Shown one piece after another: positions 12,801 to 27,800 of a stretch of DNA of 64,000 nt. A program made the position numbers and the translations under genes. A model generated the notes under the pieces. That model did not search any database and had not been told where the DNA came from. It saw only the letters and a list, made by a program, of their open reading frames with translations. The stretch comes from Dryomyza anilis (Eukaryota; Arthropoda; Insecta; Diptera; Dryomyzidae): contig OX638130.1 in assembly GCA_951804985.1 (NCBI GenBank), positions 100,003,700 to 100,067,699 of the forward strand, given 5' to 3'. Numbering within the stretch: the first letter of the stretch is position 1; every line of letters starts with the position of its first letter.

Positions 12801-15800
12801 GGCCAAGAAAACATGCTACATAAGTTTTGCAGTTAAAAAGTGAAGCCTAAATAAATTATGCTGGTGTTCGTATAGAAGTGTGGGGGGAACAATAACAATT
12901 GTGCTCTTCAAAGCTCTGTTGTTTATAATAATAAAATCATGTGAAACTTGCTTTTTGACTTGAGGGCGTTTTGTGCGCGCATAAATAAAACCTCTTCGCA
13001 ATTTTTTAAAGGTTGGTCGAAATTGAGATTTACTATATACGTTATATGGGACACAGTACGCCCTCTGTTGACTGAAAATGAATTTGATTTGATGATGAAT
13101 AAAGCGCGAATTTTTGTATAAATGATACACAGAATGCTATGTAGGTCTTCGTGGCAGTACTTACAACTTTTATTTTCGCCTGTATTTCGCGTAGTTTTCG
13201 TCGCGCCAGCACCTGTATGTGCGAGCTGACCTGTTTACGTGTTCTCGTTTTGCCGGTGCGCAGTTTGATGTAACGTGCGATGAGTTCATTGCGTCCTGGA
13301 ATTGGGAAAATAAAATAAATATAGTTAGATAAATTGTATTTCAAAAATTTTAGAATTAAAAAGACAAAAAGTAAATAAAATTTGGTGTAAAAAAGAGCTT
13401 TATTAAAAAAAAAACATTCTAATTTTATAACATAATACGAAAAATGGTAATGGAGCAAATCTCAATACTCTCGAGACAAAATGTTTGAAATTTTTCGGGC
13501 ATATTTTCGGAAAACACACAGATAATGGAAGATTTTGGGAAAAGGAATTTTAAATGCAGATTTTACTTATATTTTGGGTGGCAATAGGTAGCTTTTGTAA
13601 CATAAATGGACTGCAATGAACCGGAATCGGAACCGGTAACGGAACTGTTTCGATTTTTGGAATCGGAACCATTTTTATAAAATGTGTGGAACCGGAATCG
13701 GAACCCATATCATTTTTTTTTGGTTGGAATCAGAACGAAACACTATTTTAAAAATCTTGGAACCAGAACCGATATTTAAGTTCTTGTCAGAGCCCGAAAG
13801 AGCGATATCAGAACCGTTTCGATTTTTTGGAACCGGAATCGGAACCGTTATTAAAAAAAATTGTGGAACCGAAACACATATAATTATTACCAAAAAAAAA
13901 AAAAAATCTAAACCTTTTCGACTTTGTCATAAAGATTGAAATTATAAAGATTGTCAAAGCCCTAAGCCTCGCAACAATTATCTTTAAATATTTAAGTTTT
14001 TTTTTTAATATTATTTGGTTTGAAAGCTTTAAGATCGGAATATTAAATATCTACGACTTCTTGAAAACTAAAAATTTCATGTTGTATAAGTATAAAATGA
14101 TCACTTTGTGACTAATTTAAGCTTAAAAAACACATTATAAAAAGTTTTATGTATAAGCGTTCAGCATGTCAAAAAAAAGGTTTAAGCAGAAAAACAAATA
14201 ACCTTGAATGTTAAAAGCTTAATAAAATTCATATTAGGAGCTTTCACAATAAAAAGCTTTCTTGTTAAACAGAGTTGAAATTAAAAAGCTTTCTTATTAA
14301 AAAGCATTGATATCAAAAAGCTTTCCTATAAAAAGACTTTCATTTAAAAAAAAATCATGCTTAAAGCTCTCAAGCGAAAAAGTAGTTTAGCTGTTTGTTT
14401 TTGCTGAAAAGTTTAATTCTGAAAAGTTCATTACCCAAAAGCAGTCATTGAAGCAATCATATTAAAAGATTTCTTATTAAGAATAGCGCTCATATTAAAT
14501 TGCTTTTCTATTAAAAGGTTTTTGTATTAAAAATTTATCATAATATTAAAAGCTTTCAAGTGAAAATATTTTTTAGCATAAAATCTTTGAAATAAAAAAT
14601 ACTTTTGTTGTCGCTGAAAAGATTGATTCTGAAAACATAATTACCTAAGAGTTAATACTTTTAAAAAAGTTTTTTATGAAAGCTCAATAGGCGAAAACTT
14701 AAAATTATTTAACATAAAAATCTAGAATTAAAAAATCTATAATATAAAAGCGTAAACTTAAAAGCTTTTAAATTAAAAAGCTTTAAGCTTAAAAGTTGTA
14801 AGCTTAAAATCTTAAATGTTTTAAGCTTAAAAGCTTTCACCGTCATTAAACGAAAAAAGCTTTTTCACTGAAATACTTTAAATTTGACACACATATTTAG
14901 ATTTAAACTTTTAAGTGAAAAGTTTTTTTTTAATAAAAAGTTTTAATCTTCTAAATTTTTAACCTTAAAACAACAAGCAATTAAGCTATTCTATTTCTAA
15001 ATGTTTTTATTATTAGCAACATTAAATGTTGGTTAATTTTATGAAAGTAAATGTGCTCTGTCCAACAAAAGCATCCTAACAAAAATAAAACAATTTAGAA
15101 ACAAACAGTCCGTCCACAACTAGAAATTAATTACAAGATTTGTGCCTCGTGCTGTCACCTAAATTAATGTCATACTGTCAGAGGCGACGTTGATATTTGC
15201 TAAATTAATTTTTTTATTGGTCTGCAAAGTTGTAGAAAAAGCTGGTATCACGTAAAACAAAAGAAAACAGCATTATTGTTTGCAGATTTATTATATTTGG
15301 CACAGAATTGAGCTAAACGTGCGTTGCGTTTGATAATTTCGGGGGTTAGATGTCACAGAAGATGATGTTGTTACCTTTGTAAATGTTGAACACAGACATT
15401 TTAATACCAGAACTTTTTGTTATAACTTTAGGTTTTTTCAATTTATGTTATTCTCTATTATGATGTTGATGAAATGACAAAAGATTCATAGATTTAAATA
15501 AATTGAGAAAATAACTGTAATTTAGATAAATTTGTTAAAACGGTTTTACCATAACAACAACGTAAACTAAACGTACAAAATTAAATAATAAAAATAAAAT
15601 TTCAAAATCTTTTGACGTACGCGCACTGTAACCAAGGCCAATATTGAGCTATATACAAATACAAAGGACAAATAAATTAAAATTTATTTATGCCAGCACT
15701 TGCTGCTAGAAATACACGTATAAGAAAAGTTGGAGAAGAGGAATATTTAAAGAAGACAATACTGAAAAAACAAGCACAATACGCTGGATGCGAGTCAACT

Positions 15801-18800
15801 TCATATAAACTCTAAACATGGGAAATATTTAAAAAGAAAAATAAAAACAAGATAAATACGACAGATGCTGCGTGTTGAGGATGCTGTGCAAAGGCAGAAC
15901 TGGTAGAAAAATTAAAAAACGAGTTGAAAGACATTGGACGAAAAAAAAAAGAAATACATTTAAATTGAATTACGTAGATCTATTAAGATGAACGTAGATA
16001 GTAAAATAGTCTGCTTAGATACATCTCGAGCAAAAAAGTAAAGAGATAAAGAGTGCAAAATATACAAAAAATGAACAAGAAATAAACAGGTGTTTGGCGT
16101 AGTTTAGAAAACTAAAAACCGAGACTAGGGTCTAAAATTAGTCTATTGTGCTAGCTGATAAATGAAGCCATAATATGTTTGTCTAAAACTACAAGATTTG
16201 ACTTCCTTAAGGGACATTAACCCATTAACGATCCTTTACAGAGGCAAGTATTTCACAATGAAAATTACACATTGTATCGACCCTCCCATTCCAAAACATA
16301 ATATATAAATTTAGCATCAGCGTATTGTAATGTAATATTTCCATATTCCATTCCATCAAAATTCTGTATATATTAATTTATTTCTTTCTAGTTTTTGGTG
16401 CTAATCAATCGAACATACCTAAAGTTATGATTAAAAATGAACTTAGTATTTATAAAACATTTTTTTTATAATTTTCTTATTTATGAGTTATATTCATGAA
16501 TTATGAATAAAAGACAAATGAATTGAAATTATGCTATTTTAATGTTCCCTTCCTACATAATATTCCTTGCCCATTGACTTATTCAGCCCAATTCTAAATA
16601 AATACTCCCATAAATATTTGGGAGAATTTATTTGGGAATAAATAAATTGTATGTAAATTCAATACAAAGCATTTTCTCTCCCAACGATTTCTCCCAAATA
16701 TTTATGGGACTATTTATTTAGAATTGGGCTGATTATATTTTCAAATACGTTTTTTTTTCACTTTGTTCCGCAAAATGTCGATTTGTTTTACCATCTGCAC
16801 TCCACTGATATTTGGCTACGACTATTTGGTACAATATATAATATTTTAATCATGAATTATGAATAATAAATCATAAAATGTATTCAAGAATCTGTACCAA
16901 TTACTCATAACTTATGAATATATTATACATAAAACATGAGTAAACATATTAATAATAATAATAGTTTGGCGTTACAGTCCAGGCTTGAACCTGGGACCTT
17001 TCGGCTCGTAGTTTAACGCACTAACCCTGAACTACCGACGCATAATTTTATTCAGTTAATCACAATAATTGATTATTACTATAATCATATATTATGAATA
17101 AAAACCAAATCATAATGATTATGGCTGAATATCATGATGAACTTTGCAAAATGTTTGTGTATAATATATGTTTTATGAAAAAATTGAATTGCATTTTGTT
17201 ATAGTTTAAAAAGATTTTGCATTTGAATAAAAATTATATGAAAATGTATGGAATGGTAGAGATGACATTACACAGAAGAATGCTTCTTCATTTTCGAGAA
17301 TATACTTTAGTCGTAAACACAATGGATGTATTCTAAAATAGAATGAACCAGATATGCTCTAAGTGGGTTGATAATTTTCTTCAACACGATTATCTCAAAT
17401 GGCCAATTATTTGAGATAACAAACTCGTATTTTGAATTAAAGTAAAAGCACGAAATATAACTGGTCTCGTTCGGCAACAATGGTCATTAAAGGGTTAAAC
17501 TAAATGCATACCATATAATTGCCTAATAAACATAGTAATTAAATTGGATATTAAATTATTATCATTCCAAGTATAAATGAAAGAGTTCTGAAGCTTTAAA
17601 AAGAACTTTAAAAACTATATTTTTCATCTTACAAAAACTATTACTTTCGCTGTACGGAGAATGAGCATTGTTTGCAACAGCTTTTGTCTTTTGTTTTCCC
17701 GACAATAACTTTGCCGTTCAAGAAAGTTCACTGCATCTTTTTGTTTTCTTTCACATTTTGTAAATGTTGCTGTGCTTTATCTCTGGAGCATCAACTGCTG
17801 TAGTCGCTTCAGTCGTTCACTAATTGCACATTCTTGGCATAGTTTCACTTCTAACCAAATAAAATTATTTCCAACCTCACAGCCCAATATCTACCAACCA
17901 TCCAAAGACAGAGCCATTCAGCTGCTTTCGTTTACCAACTCAAGTTCTTTTCAATTTTGCTAGCACTGAAGTTAAATTCCCCGTTTCCCAAACCAATATA
18001 TAGATGCGCCCAACTTTAGACCATTCCATTGCATATTGGTCTTACAGTTTGGACATCATCATAAAGCCATTCATGCACTCATCTCTATCGTCTTTTCTCT
18101 TTTGCACTCTTCATCGTTTAAAATTGCTGTCTTTATCTATATAGTCTATGGGTTCTAAGGGTTTTCTTTTTGTTCTATTTCGTATTGTCAAAAAAATGTT
18201 CTATATTTTACGCCTTGGATATGCTTTCGAACTCCTTCTACTTCTTCTTCTATAACGTTTACAGCTTTAGTCAGATATTTAGCCTCATATATCCTGCCAT
18301 GGCGGAAACTACATTTCGCCCTATTTTAACGACTGTATTCAATGTTTGTCTGTCTATTTGTCTGGTTGTCTGTTTGTATGTCTGTTTACTGTCGTTTTTT
18401 TCTGCTGCTGCTGCTTTTTCCAATTTGTTTCTTGTCGTTTTTACCTCTAACGCTCTGACTCAAAGCAACTCTTCTTTTAGTTGCTATAAACCTTTTGCGT
18501 ATTGTTGGCTGTCTTCGTGTCTGCACCAGTTGCCTGTTTGTTGTCAGTCGAAATTGCAGTCCTTGGTGCCTCTGTGCAAAACCCCATGCTGTTTTGTCCA
18601 TTTTAACCCGTACCACTTTATTTTTCTTCTTCTGCACCGTTTACCATGACTCCGTGCGTCCATTTGTTTGTCTGCTGGTGCTGTTTTTCTATTTATTTGA
18701 GACTCTGTCAGGTTGTCCTAGTCGTCTGTGAGGCGCACATAATTTAATATATTTTAGAGAGAAGCGTAACGAAACGAAGTTAAATTCTATTTTATTTTAT

Positions 18801-21800
18801 TGCTTGTTGCTTCCTGCCAACTTGCTGTTGGCTAAGCTTTGTCTTGTTTTTCACACTGTGACCCATCCTTCTTTTTCTCCCCTTTTCCTCCTTCTTTTCT
18901 ACGCTTTTCCTTCTATATTTCAAGAAGAAAATTCAAGTTTTCTGGCTGAGTTGGTTGCATTTTACAGCAAGTGTTTAAATGTTGATTCTGTTTTTCCTTC
19001 ATCATATTTTCAAGTTGCTCCATTCGGTCGGTCGGTTTGTCCTTATGTCTGCCTATCTGGTCTGGTCGTCCTTTTGTTCATTCATGAATTCATTTTGCGA
19101 TGAGGTCAAATGGAAAACAGCATTTCTGCGCGTATTTTATTTCATATACGCCATGGCAAAGGATGAAAGTGAAGCAAGGTTGCTGCAATTTTATGATGAT
19201 ATCCCAAGTAGGTAATGGTTTGTGCTGCTATTATTTTGAATATTGTTTACAGAAGGCTTATGTTTAGTAGCTTTTAATAGAATTAAAAGTGCACACAATT
19301 GCGTTAAGAGATTGTGTGGCAAGTCGAATCAAAGATTATAAAATTTGAATTATGTTTCATCATAATAATTATGTTAAAAGTCTAAAAATTCGTTTTAGAC
19401 TAAAGTGTTTTCTGCAATAAGTACATAGAGCAATTTAATAAACAAATGAATCTTAAGCTGTAAGTCTGACTGTGTGTAAGTCTGTCTATTTCTCTGTTGA
19501 AATCGCGATTACAGCAAAACCAGCAGAGGTAGTTTAATGAAACTCTGGTGTTAGTTTACTCTTGTATCCACGCTTTCCGGTATTGAAAATGAGCGTGATC
19601 GGTTACCCACTTTTGTAAATATAACACGAAACTCTACAATAGCTTTTTACACTTTTACAACTGCATTAAAGGTTTTTTTAAACAATCCCTTAAATTTTCG
19701 AAATCTTTCTTTTTATACAAAAAAAAAACTTTTTATTAATTTGCATCTGATTTGCGTTAATTAAACATATTACTGCTTCTTGTATTTCGCATCACATCGA
19801 AATTGCCGTTTATTAACCCTATGTGACCCAACGTCAAATTGTTGCTGATGACGATAACGACGACGACGACGCACTGAGTGCTCTTAATAAAAATGTCGTC
19901 ATCAATAACAGCACTGAACTGTTTAGCATAGCATAATTTGTATGTAAAATTTAAATAATTGAGTCATTGCCGAGCATTTTGTGAACGTCTCATATCAGTC
20001 GATATTTGTACAGCTGTTTCAGTGATTACATGGTAAATCAAGTAAATAATTTCATGAGAAATTAGTATTGAAAATTAAATTTTGACAAATTGAGTCATAA
20101 GCCAGAATTAAATACGCTAATTTGAATAGTGATTTTTATAAAGTTTAAATATTTATGAAGTGCACACAGTAAAATCCTCTTATACCATGAGGTTGGAAGA
20201 ACAAAAGAGTTAGTTGTAACAACCAATTTCATTCGCTTAAAATGAATTATCTACAAATTTCTAGACTGAATTGCCATATTCGGTTGGCGCTTTAAATATT
20301 AGCCTATACACACTCCAATTTGTTCTCAAACTGTACGAAATTGGTTGTAGTCCAAACTATAATTCTTTATGTTTTGACTATAAGAACCGATTAAGCGGTT
20401 GAGAAAATCGAATTACTTAATTCGGCTTATAGTCGATTGGCGCTAATACTCTATTCTCTGTGTGTGTATTCAGTTAATAAGACCGAAAATGAATACTGGA
20501 AATGCACCAATATATCGTCGTTGTAGAATGAAAAGTCACCAAATACATTTTTATGAAAAACTTAAATTTCGAGTTTGTTGGTTAATATTTTAAAAAGTAA
20601 TAGATGCATTTATAAAGTTGAAATATCAATTGATAGATTTACATTTTCTTATCACGAGGTAAAAAAATTGAGATCATCGATTAAAAATTGACGGATTTAT
20701 AAAGATTTTGTAAATGAATATTAAGCATTTTGAAAATGTATTTGGTGACTTTTCGTTCTACAACGACGATATAGAAATCACAAAAACAAGAGAATGAAAT
20801 CAGCTTAATATATGAAACTTGGTATTTAGAGTACTTATACTGGCAGGTTCGTATACAAATAGAAACAATGGTCGGTCAACGGACACATCCAATCTCCCTA
20901 GAAGCAGAATGGTAATGGAGTAATTTTTTGTTTCCTTTTTCTATGGGAAATTTGCTCTATATCCAAAAAAAGTGGTAAATGTAGTTAAAGAATGTTAACT
21001 AAATTTTAAAATAGTAAATTTGGAGCAATCATATCATATAAATTCATTCCATTCACCCAAAAAATGGCGTATGAAGCAAACTAATTGTTAGGTGTTGATA
21101 TTTAAAGATTCTAACATCAAGTACTTACACAAGTTTTTTTTATTAATATTTTGCACGAATGGTATTATTAGATACTGAAAAACATTTTTTTTTTGGTTTT
21201 GAAAAGTGTGAATTTGTTTTTTTCATTTTGGGTTCTAATATATCCGTGAGTTTTAAAGATATTGCGCTCAGGTTACATTTTTTAAAATAATGGATATTTT
21301 AACTATATTTTTCAAAAAGAAAAGATTGTCATACTTTTTATTTTAGATGCTATGGAAGATATAAGAAAGATGTATTTAAAAAAAAAAATCGTTTTTGCAC
21401 GTTCATAACTTCTGCCAGTTAAAAGCAGTTAAGCCAAAATTTACTTTAAGTTATAGCTGAATGAATACCCTTTCATCCCATACCCACTCTAACTGCCGGG
21501 ACGTTTTGAACCTGGCCGCTAGAGGCATTATAGCTGAATTTAGTCGATATTTTTGAATTTGAGCATCAACCACCAAAAACCTTTAAAAGTTAGTACGTTG
21601 AAATTGATTTAAACTTAAAGCCCAATAAATACCCTTTCATACCATACCCAATCTTACTACCGAATAGTGTGGACCCTTACCGATAGAGGTGTTATAGCTG
21701 AATTAAGTTCAAATTTTTTGACTTTGAACGTTCATAACTTAAAACCTTTAAAAGTGTTTAAGATGAAATTTATTTTAGCTTATAGCTCAATGAATACCGT

Positions 21801-24800
21801 ACCCTGGTTGCTAGAAATATAATGAATATGAAGCTTTTTAAATACTATTTATTAATGAATATTTAACAATTAAATATTTTATCGAATTGGACTCATTGAA
21901 CTGGCTTATTGTTTTGGTATGAGAGATTGTTTTGGTATGTGCTAAAGTGGTTTAAGAACAAACTATAAAACTGTGAATGAATGTAGGATAATTTACGGAA
22001 AGATTACCCAAAAAGTAAATATATTAATCCATAATGTTATTTAATTTAGTTTACATCTTTTTTTGATTATAACACAAACGTGTAATGATTTTTGTCTGGA
22101 CTATTTTGGCCTATTGACTAACGTTCCAGCAGTTGAGATTTATTCTATGTCAATTTTGGTTTAATGTGTTTTATGATATATAAATTAAATCCAAAAAACC
22201 CTCTCAAAACTTTTAGAATTAAATACTTTTTTTTTAATTTTTAGATTTGACGGCTTTTTTTGGTCTTTTACTGATATCTATATGTAGTAATTCAATTGCA
22301 ACTTTTGGTTGGTTGTATTAAAGTGAAAGTAATTTTCATTTTTCTCATAGTATATGTTAAAAATACACAAAATTGTGTCGAGAAAACGACAAAAACATAC
22401 AATCCGCAACAGCAACAATGAAAAATAACAACAAGAACAACCAAATATTGCAACAAAACAATGTCATAACAATGCGATTATGTTGTCAATGCGGCACAAA
22501 GTGTTGCTAAGGATGTTGATGATGCTGCTGCTGCTGTTGCTGAAGGATAAAATGAAGGATGCGACTGACATTGTTTGATGCTGTTGGCAATGTTGACAAT
22601 GCAGTTGATGCGGAGCACAATGATGTTACTGCTGCTGTTGCTGATATGAATTTCAAAAATGCCAAACAACTATTTGCCACATGCGAGCATGCCAGCCACA
22701 TGCTTTTCAGCGTAACCTTCAAAAAAAAAAAATCAACAACGACAAAATTGCCTCAAACGCCGCAGCAAAGTCGACAACATTATCGATAATGTTGCTGAGT
22801 GACAGCAACGAGAATTGTTTAAAAAAAAGGCGCGCGCGCGCGCTAATTTTGCCAGCACAAAATATGTCGGCAAAAATGGCTGCCATGCTGCGGTATTGGC
22901 AGCGGCCAACGTATGACGCGCGCGCCCCCACCCTCAAAGTGGCATCAAAAAGTTCGACATCGATGTCGAAGTTTTTAAGTAGTTGTTTTTTTGTATTTTG
23001 CTGTCATAGTTTGACGTTTACCACGTTTAGCGCATAAACTAATTATTGTGAAAAAAACTGAGTGTGAAAAGAGAAAAACAAAATGGCGGCCAACCTAAGC
23101 AACGCTAAGCCAGGCGTTACAACGCGGTCACAACTAAAACTTCCAACAGTGTCTTCCTGCCTTCCATATGCACTTCGATCGAAAATATACATACTTCAAA
23201 TGTGTGTGAAATGAACTTTGCAAAATTTTTCCATAGCGCGAAATAGAAATTTTTTGCGGTTTTTGCCGCACGGTTAAACGTTGTTCTTGCAACTGCCTCC
23301 CAATCTCATCAATGTTGCGCGTCGTCTACACAAAAAAGAAATGTCACGAGACAAAACTTTTGGCATTTTTGTGGAATATTTCGGGTATATTTCCGGCAAA
23401 CACACAGATAAATGGAATATATTGGGAAGCAGGTTGTACAATTTTGTGGAATTTCAATGGCAGATTTATGGAAGATTTACGGCATATTTTGGGATCTGAC
23501 AAAAAACTTGACAACTTGTGATACAAACTCGGCCTTTGTCTGTGTGAAATATGTCGATAAAATGTTTCTAAACTGCTTCGATCCTTCCAATCTTGTCTGG
23601 TGGTGCGTCCAAATATTAAGTATGTTGAAATGTTGAACATACTTTATATGAAACAAATTTTGATATCGTCACTGTCATGCCAAAGGGGCGAATGTGCATT
23701 TAAAAAATATTGGGATATCAACTTTTAAAGTTTGAAGTATTTTAAAAGTTAGGAAATATAATTTTTTCAGAACAAACTACAAAAAAAATTTGAAAATAAC
23801 AAAATTACATAATAAAAAAGAAAACATAATAAAAAATATTTTCAGGAAAAAAACCTTTTTCTACTCTTTTTGATGTAACAGTCGTGGGGGATTTGAACCA
23901 ACGATATTTCGGTTCACTAACCAACTGAAGAAAACAATGCTACACAGATACCAATATTGGTTTAAATTAGTGTAAATTGGTATCAAATAAATAGGATATA
24001 TTGCAAAAAAAATGTAAAAATTCCAAAAATTTATAAAACTTTTTTTTTCCAGTACATTTTGCTCACCAAGTATTCATAAAGTTCGACTGCATGCAACACA
24101 TGCTGCAGCAAGCAGCTTAAATAATAAAATTGAACTTTTTGAACTTTCGAGATGACTGGCGCAAAATAGTTGCTAAACTGCAAAAATTACAAAAATTAAT
24201 TAACAACAGCAGCAGCCACTGCCGCAGTAACAACAGCAGCAACATATGAGTAGCAGCAATTGCTGCTGTTCTTCTTGCAGTTGTTGTTGTTGTTGTTGTT
24301 GCACAGAACTGGGGGAAGCCAATTAGCGGTACATGTGGCGGTTTGTTGCTTGTGGGTCAGAGGCGTCACTTTGTTCGCAGTTAAAATAATTTGTTATTGT
24401 TGTTGTTGTTACTAATATTGTTGTTTTTATTGCTTTTGTGTTGTTGCCATTTCAGAGGCCAAGACATTACGCCGCGCCGCCCATTAAAAAATAAAATGAA
24501 AAAAAACATAAAAAGTAGTAACAACATTTTAAATGGTTCACAGTTTTGTGTTCTCAAGTAAATAAATACTACGTGTTTTTTTTAAATAGATATTCAATTT
24601 AATCTGGCATTAAAAGTGAAGGTAAGACATAGCGATTCTTAAAGTTGACCCGACTATGTGGCCTGGGTTAAGCCAGCATAAGCTGACATTTTGAGCGGCT
24701 CGTGCGAATAAATCGATATTGTTTTTGAGCACACTTGAAGATGACGGATTACAGTGAATTTTTAGAATTCCGTAATTTAATAAATGTTTGAAAACTATTT

Positions 24801-27800
24801 CAAAACTATTAAAAATATAAGAAATACTAAATGTTAAAAATATGTTAAAAACATTGGTAAAATATATTCGAAAAAAATAGCATATACAAATTTAAATTAT
24901 AAATAATATAAATTTTTAATAATATTGTTACGAAAAGAGGTAATTTTCCCCATAGTGCAAGCAATTAACAAGAATAAATGAAACGCAAGACAATTCAGCG
25001 CACTGAGGCAGTCTGCGAGAAAGAGATAGAAGGTCAGCTTATTAAAAACATATGAGTGCGAATGAGATGCAAATAGCATGTAGCATTCACGAGAAGTGCA
25101 GAAGGTTCTCGAAACATGTCGAAGCGTATCGAACCAATGTATGCAGTATATAAGGGCGCCACATATGAGGCGCAACACTTCAGCAGTGATTGTAAAGTGT
25201 TCTAAAAATGTCGAGTTAATTAGTGGACATTCAGCAGTTGTTAGAATTTATAAATAGTAAAGTTGTTAATTAATGTGAATTAATAAAGTTAATTGTTGTA
25301 GTTTAAACCAAACATTAGTGTGTTTTTATTTTGTACACAATACAGAGAAACGAACTTGTAGAACAGTTTTCCGTAGACCTTATTTTCGTAACAATATAAA
25401 ATTTTAATTTTCTCAGAAACCAAATAGTTCATTTCTGAATATATCGATGCACCTTGTTTAAAAAAGTCAAACGTGTTACTTTTCGTAATAGGAGTCGTCG
25501 ATAAACTGATGCAAAAAGTATAATAATGACAAAAAAATGTTAAATAAAAAATATATATATATTAAATTATGTCGCGCGTAATCGAAATCCTTCCTGCTTT
25601 TTTGTGATTTTGTTAAATGTCTTTGTTTTGGCTTTTGATTTTATTAGATTTTTGGTGTGGTTTCGGTTTCGGTTTTGTTCTGCTTTTAGTATTAGTATTT
25701 TTTATGTTGGATTTTCTTTATTTTGTTATCATGCTTTTAATTTTGTGTTTTTTTTTTATTTTAAGCTATTCTTTTTGTTTGATTTTTGTATTGCTTGGTT
25801 TTTTAGTTTTTACTTTTTTGAGGAATTTGAGTTTTTACATTTATTTTTGCAATTGTATTTTGCTTTTATTTTTGTTACTATTTTGTATTTGTTTTTGTAT
25901 TAGATTTTATGGTTTTTTTTGTGATCTATGTGTTATTGATTTTGAGTCTTTAATTTTATTTATATTATGTTTTCCTTTGACAGTGTATTGGATTTTGTGA
26001 TTTTTTCATTTGGTTTTGGTATTTTGTGTTTTTGACTTTTTTTCGTGTTTATGTTTTTATTTTTCCTATTGTAGTTTATTTTGACTAAAAGCTTTTATTT
26101 TTGTTTGTTTTTTTTATGGTTTTGTTATTGATTTAGCACATTTTTTGTGTGATTTTTTTTAATTTTAGGGTTTTGGGTTTTGTGATTATATTTTTCTTTC
26201 TTTTTATTTGCTATTGTGTTTTTGTTTTTGATTTTGTTATTTTACTTCTGATTTCTGTCATAGGACCTTGTCATATTATTTTTAATATAGTAAATAATTC
26301 ACCAAAAAATGTATTGTAGTAAATGTATTCTAGTAAATGTGTACTTATGTCATTATTTTGAAAAAATGTAGTTCTACTACATAATGTTAGCATTAAAATA
26401 CATTTGTATTTATTTACTTGAAAGTCGTTTTCTACATATTGCAGATACTGCATTGTGTGTTTATTTTTATTTTTGATTTTCTTTTAAATATTCGAAGTTT
26501 GTGAACACATGATAAACGTACTGCTAAAGTACAGAATGTAGTAAAAATAAATGCAGATGTAGTAATTTATATACATATTTTAGGGCATATAAATAAATAC
26601 AAAATGTGGTTATTTGAATACAACTTACTTGATTTATAATATTTTATTAAAAAACAAAACTAATGTATATATTTTTTTAATAAATTAATTGATGGACATT
26701 TTTTTAATGAATTTTACTAAATTTATTAATTTAGTAATTTATATACATATTTTAGGATACAGAATACAACTTTCTGCTTGATTTATAATTTATTATTTTG
26801 AAAAAAAAAGAATATATTTTTTTCAAAAAAAAATTAATTGATGGAATGTTTTTGAACATTTTTTTAAAACAATAAATGTTTTTCAAAAATAAAATTCAAA
26901 ATAAAAAATTAAAAAAAAAATATTTCTCCGAAAAAAAATTGTCGTAAAATATTTCCGAAAAAAAAATTCTTTTTGGAAAATAAATTAAAAAAATAAGTTT
27001 TTTTTTTTTATTAATAAAAAGTTATAATTATAAATAAATATATTACTAATTTATACATGTCTTATATAAAAAGTATCATACAAGAACTACTTGAGAATTG
27101 AGAAGTATTGCAAAAAATGAACGAAAAATAAATATATTGATTGAAATTTGGTTTGATGAACAATATTCTTCAATATGATGTACATATATATTGTAGTTTA
27201 AGTATTTTTCATTAAAATTATGAAACGTATTCTTCACATACACTTCATCATATTGAAGAAAACTTTTTCAGTCATTCATCAAATTGAATTCATAATATTG
27301 ATGAATTCATAATATTGATTGATTCAATACAATGAATCATGGTTTGAAGAACGAAATTCATCAATATGCTGATGATTTTTTCTGTGAATTAAATATCCTT
27401 TTAAAGATTAAAATTTTGAATGTATTTTTAATTATCAGATTGTATTTTCAAATACTTAGTATCCGTCGTTTACCTGTGGTAAACACAACTATAAAACAAA
27501 AAAAGAATGATTTTATTTGTTATTATGCAGTAACCGATACAAAGTGTGCTTTCGTGTCGTCAGTCGCCCACTATTCTCTGAGCCAAATATTTCGCACACT
27601 TTCGTCGACAAATTATGGGTTCCCCAACTTTACCGTTAACGAACGTTGCCCGCTCATTTTGGCCGAAATTCAAAAATAAACACATTTATCCGCACCCAGA
27701 CTGCCTGCCTGCCATGCTCTGCCATTGAATATTGTAATAAGTTTGCTTGCAATGAACTCGAGGTCCTTTGGCTCATGATTCTTTCAGTGTGGCTGCTGGT

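Noticed and set aside
17271..17480. Possible inverted-repeat element starting acacagaagaatgcttcttc
   Set aside because: No matching right end could be found.
18170..19215. Frames of 78-159 codons that might be a small gene
   Set aside because: Composition is biased Phe/Ser/Cys/Leu, frames overlap each other, and no start context, splice sites or family resemblance is visible.
25604..26000. Two overlapping frames of 99 and 127 codons that look like membrane proteins
   Set aside because: They come from T/G-only low-complexity DNA; hydrophobicity follows from TTT/TTG codons.
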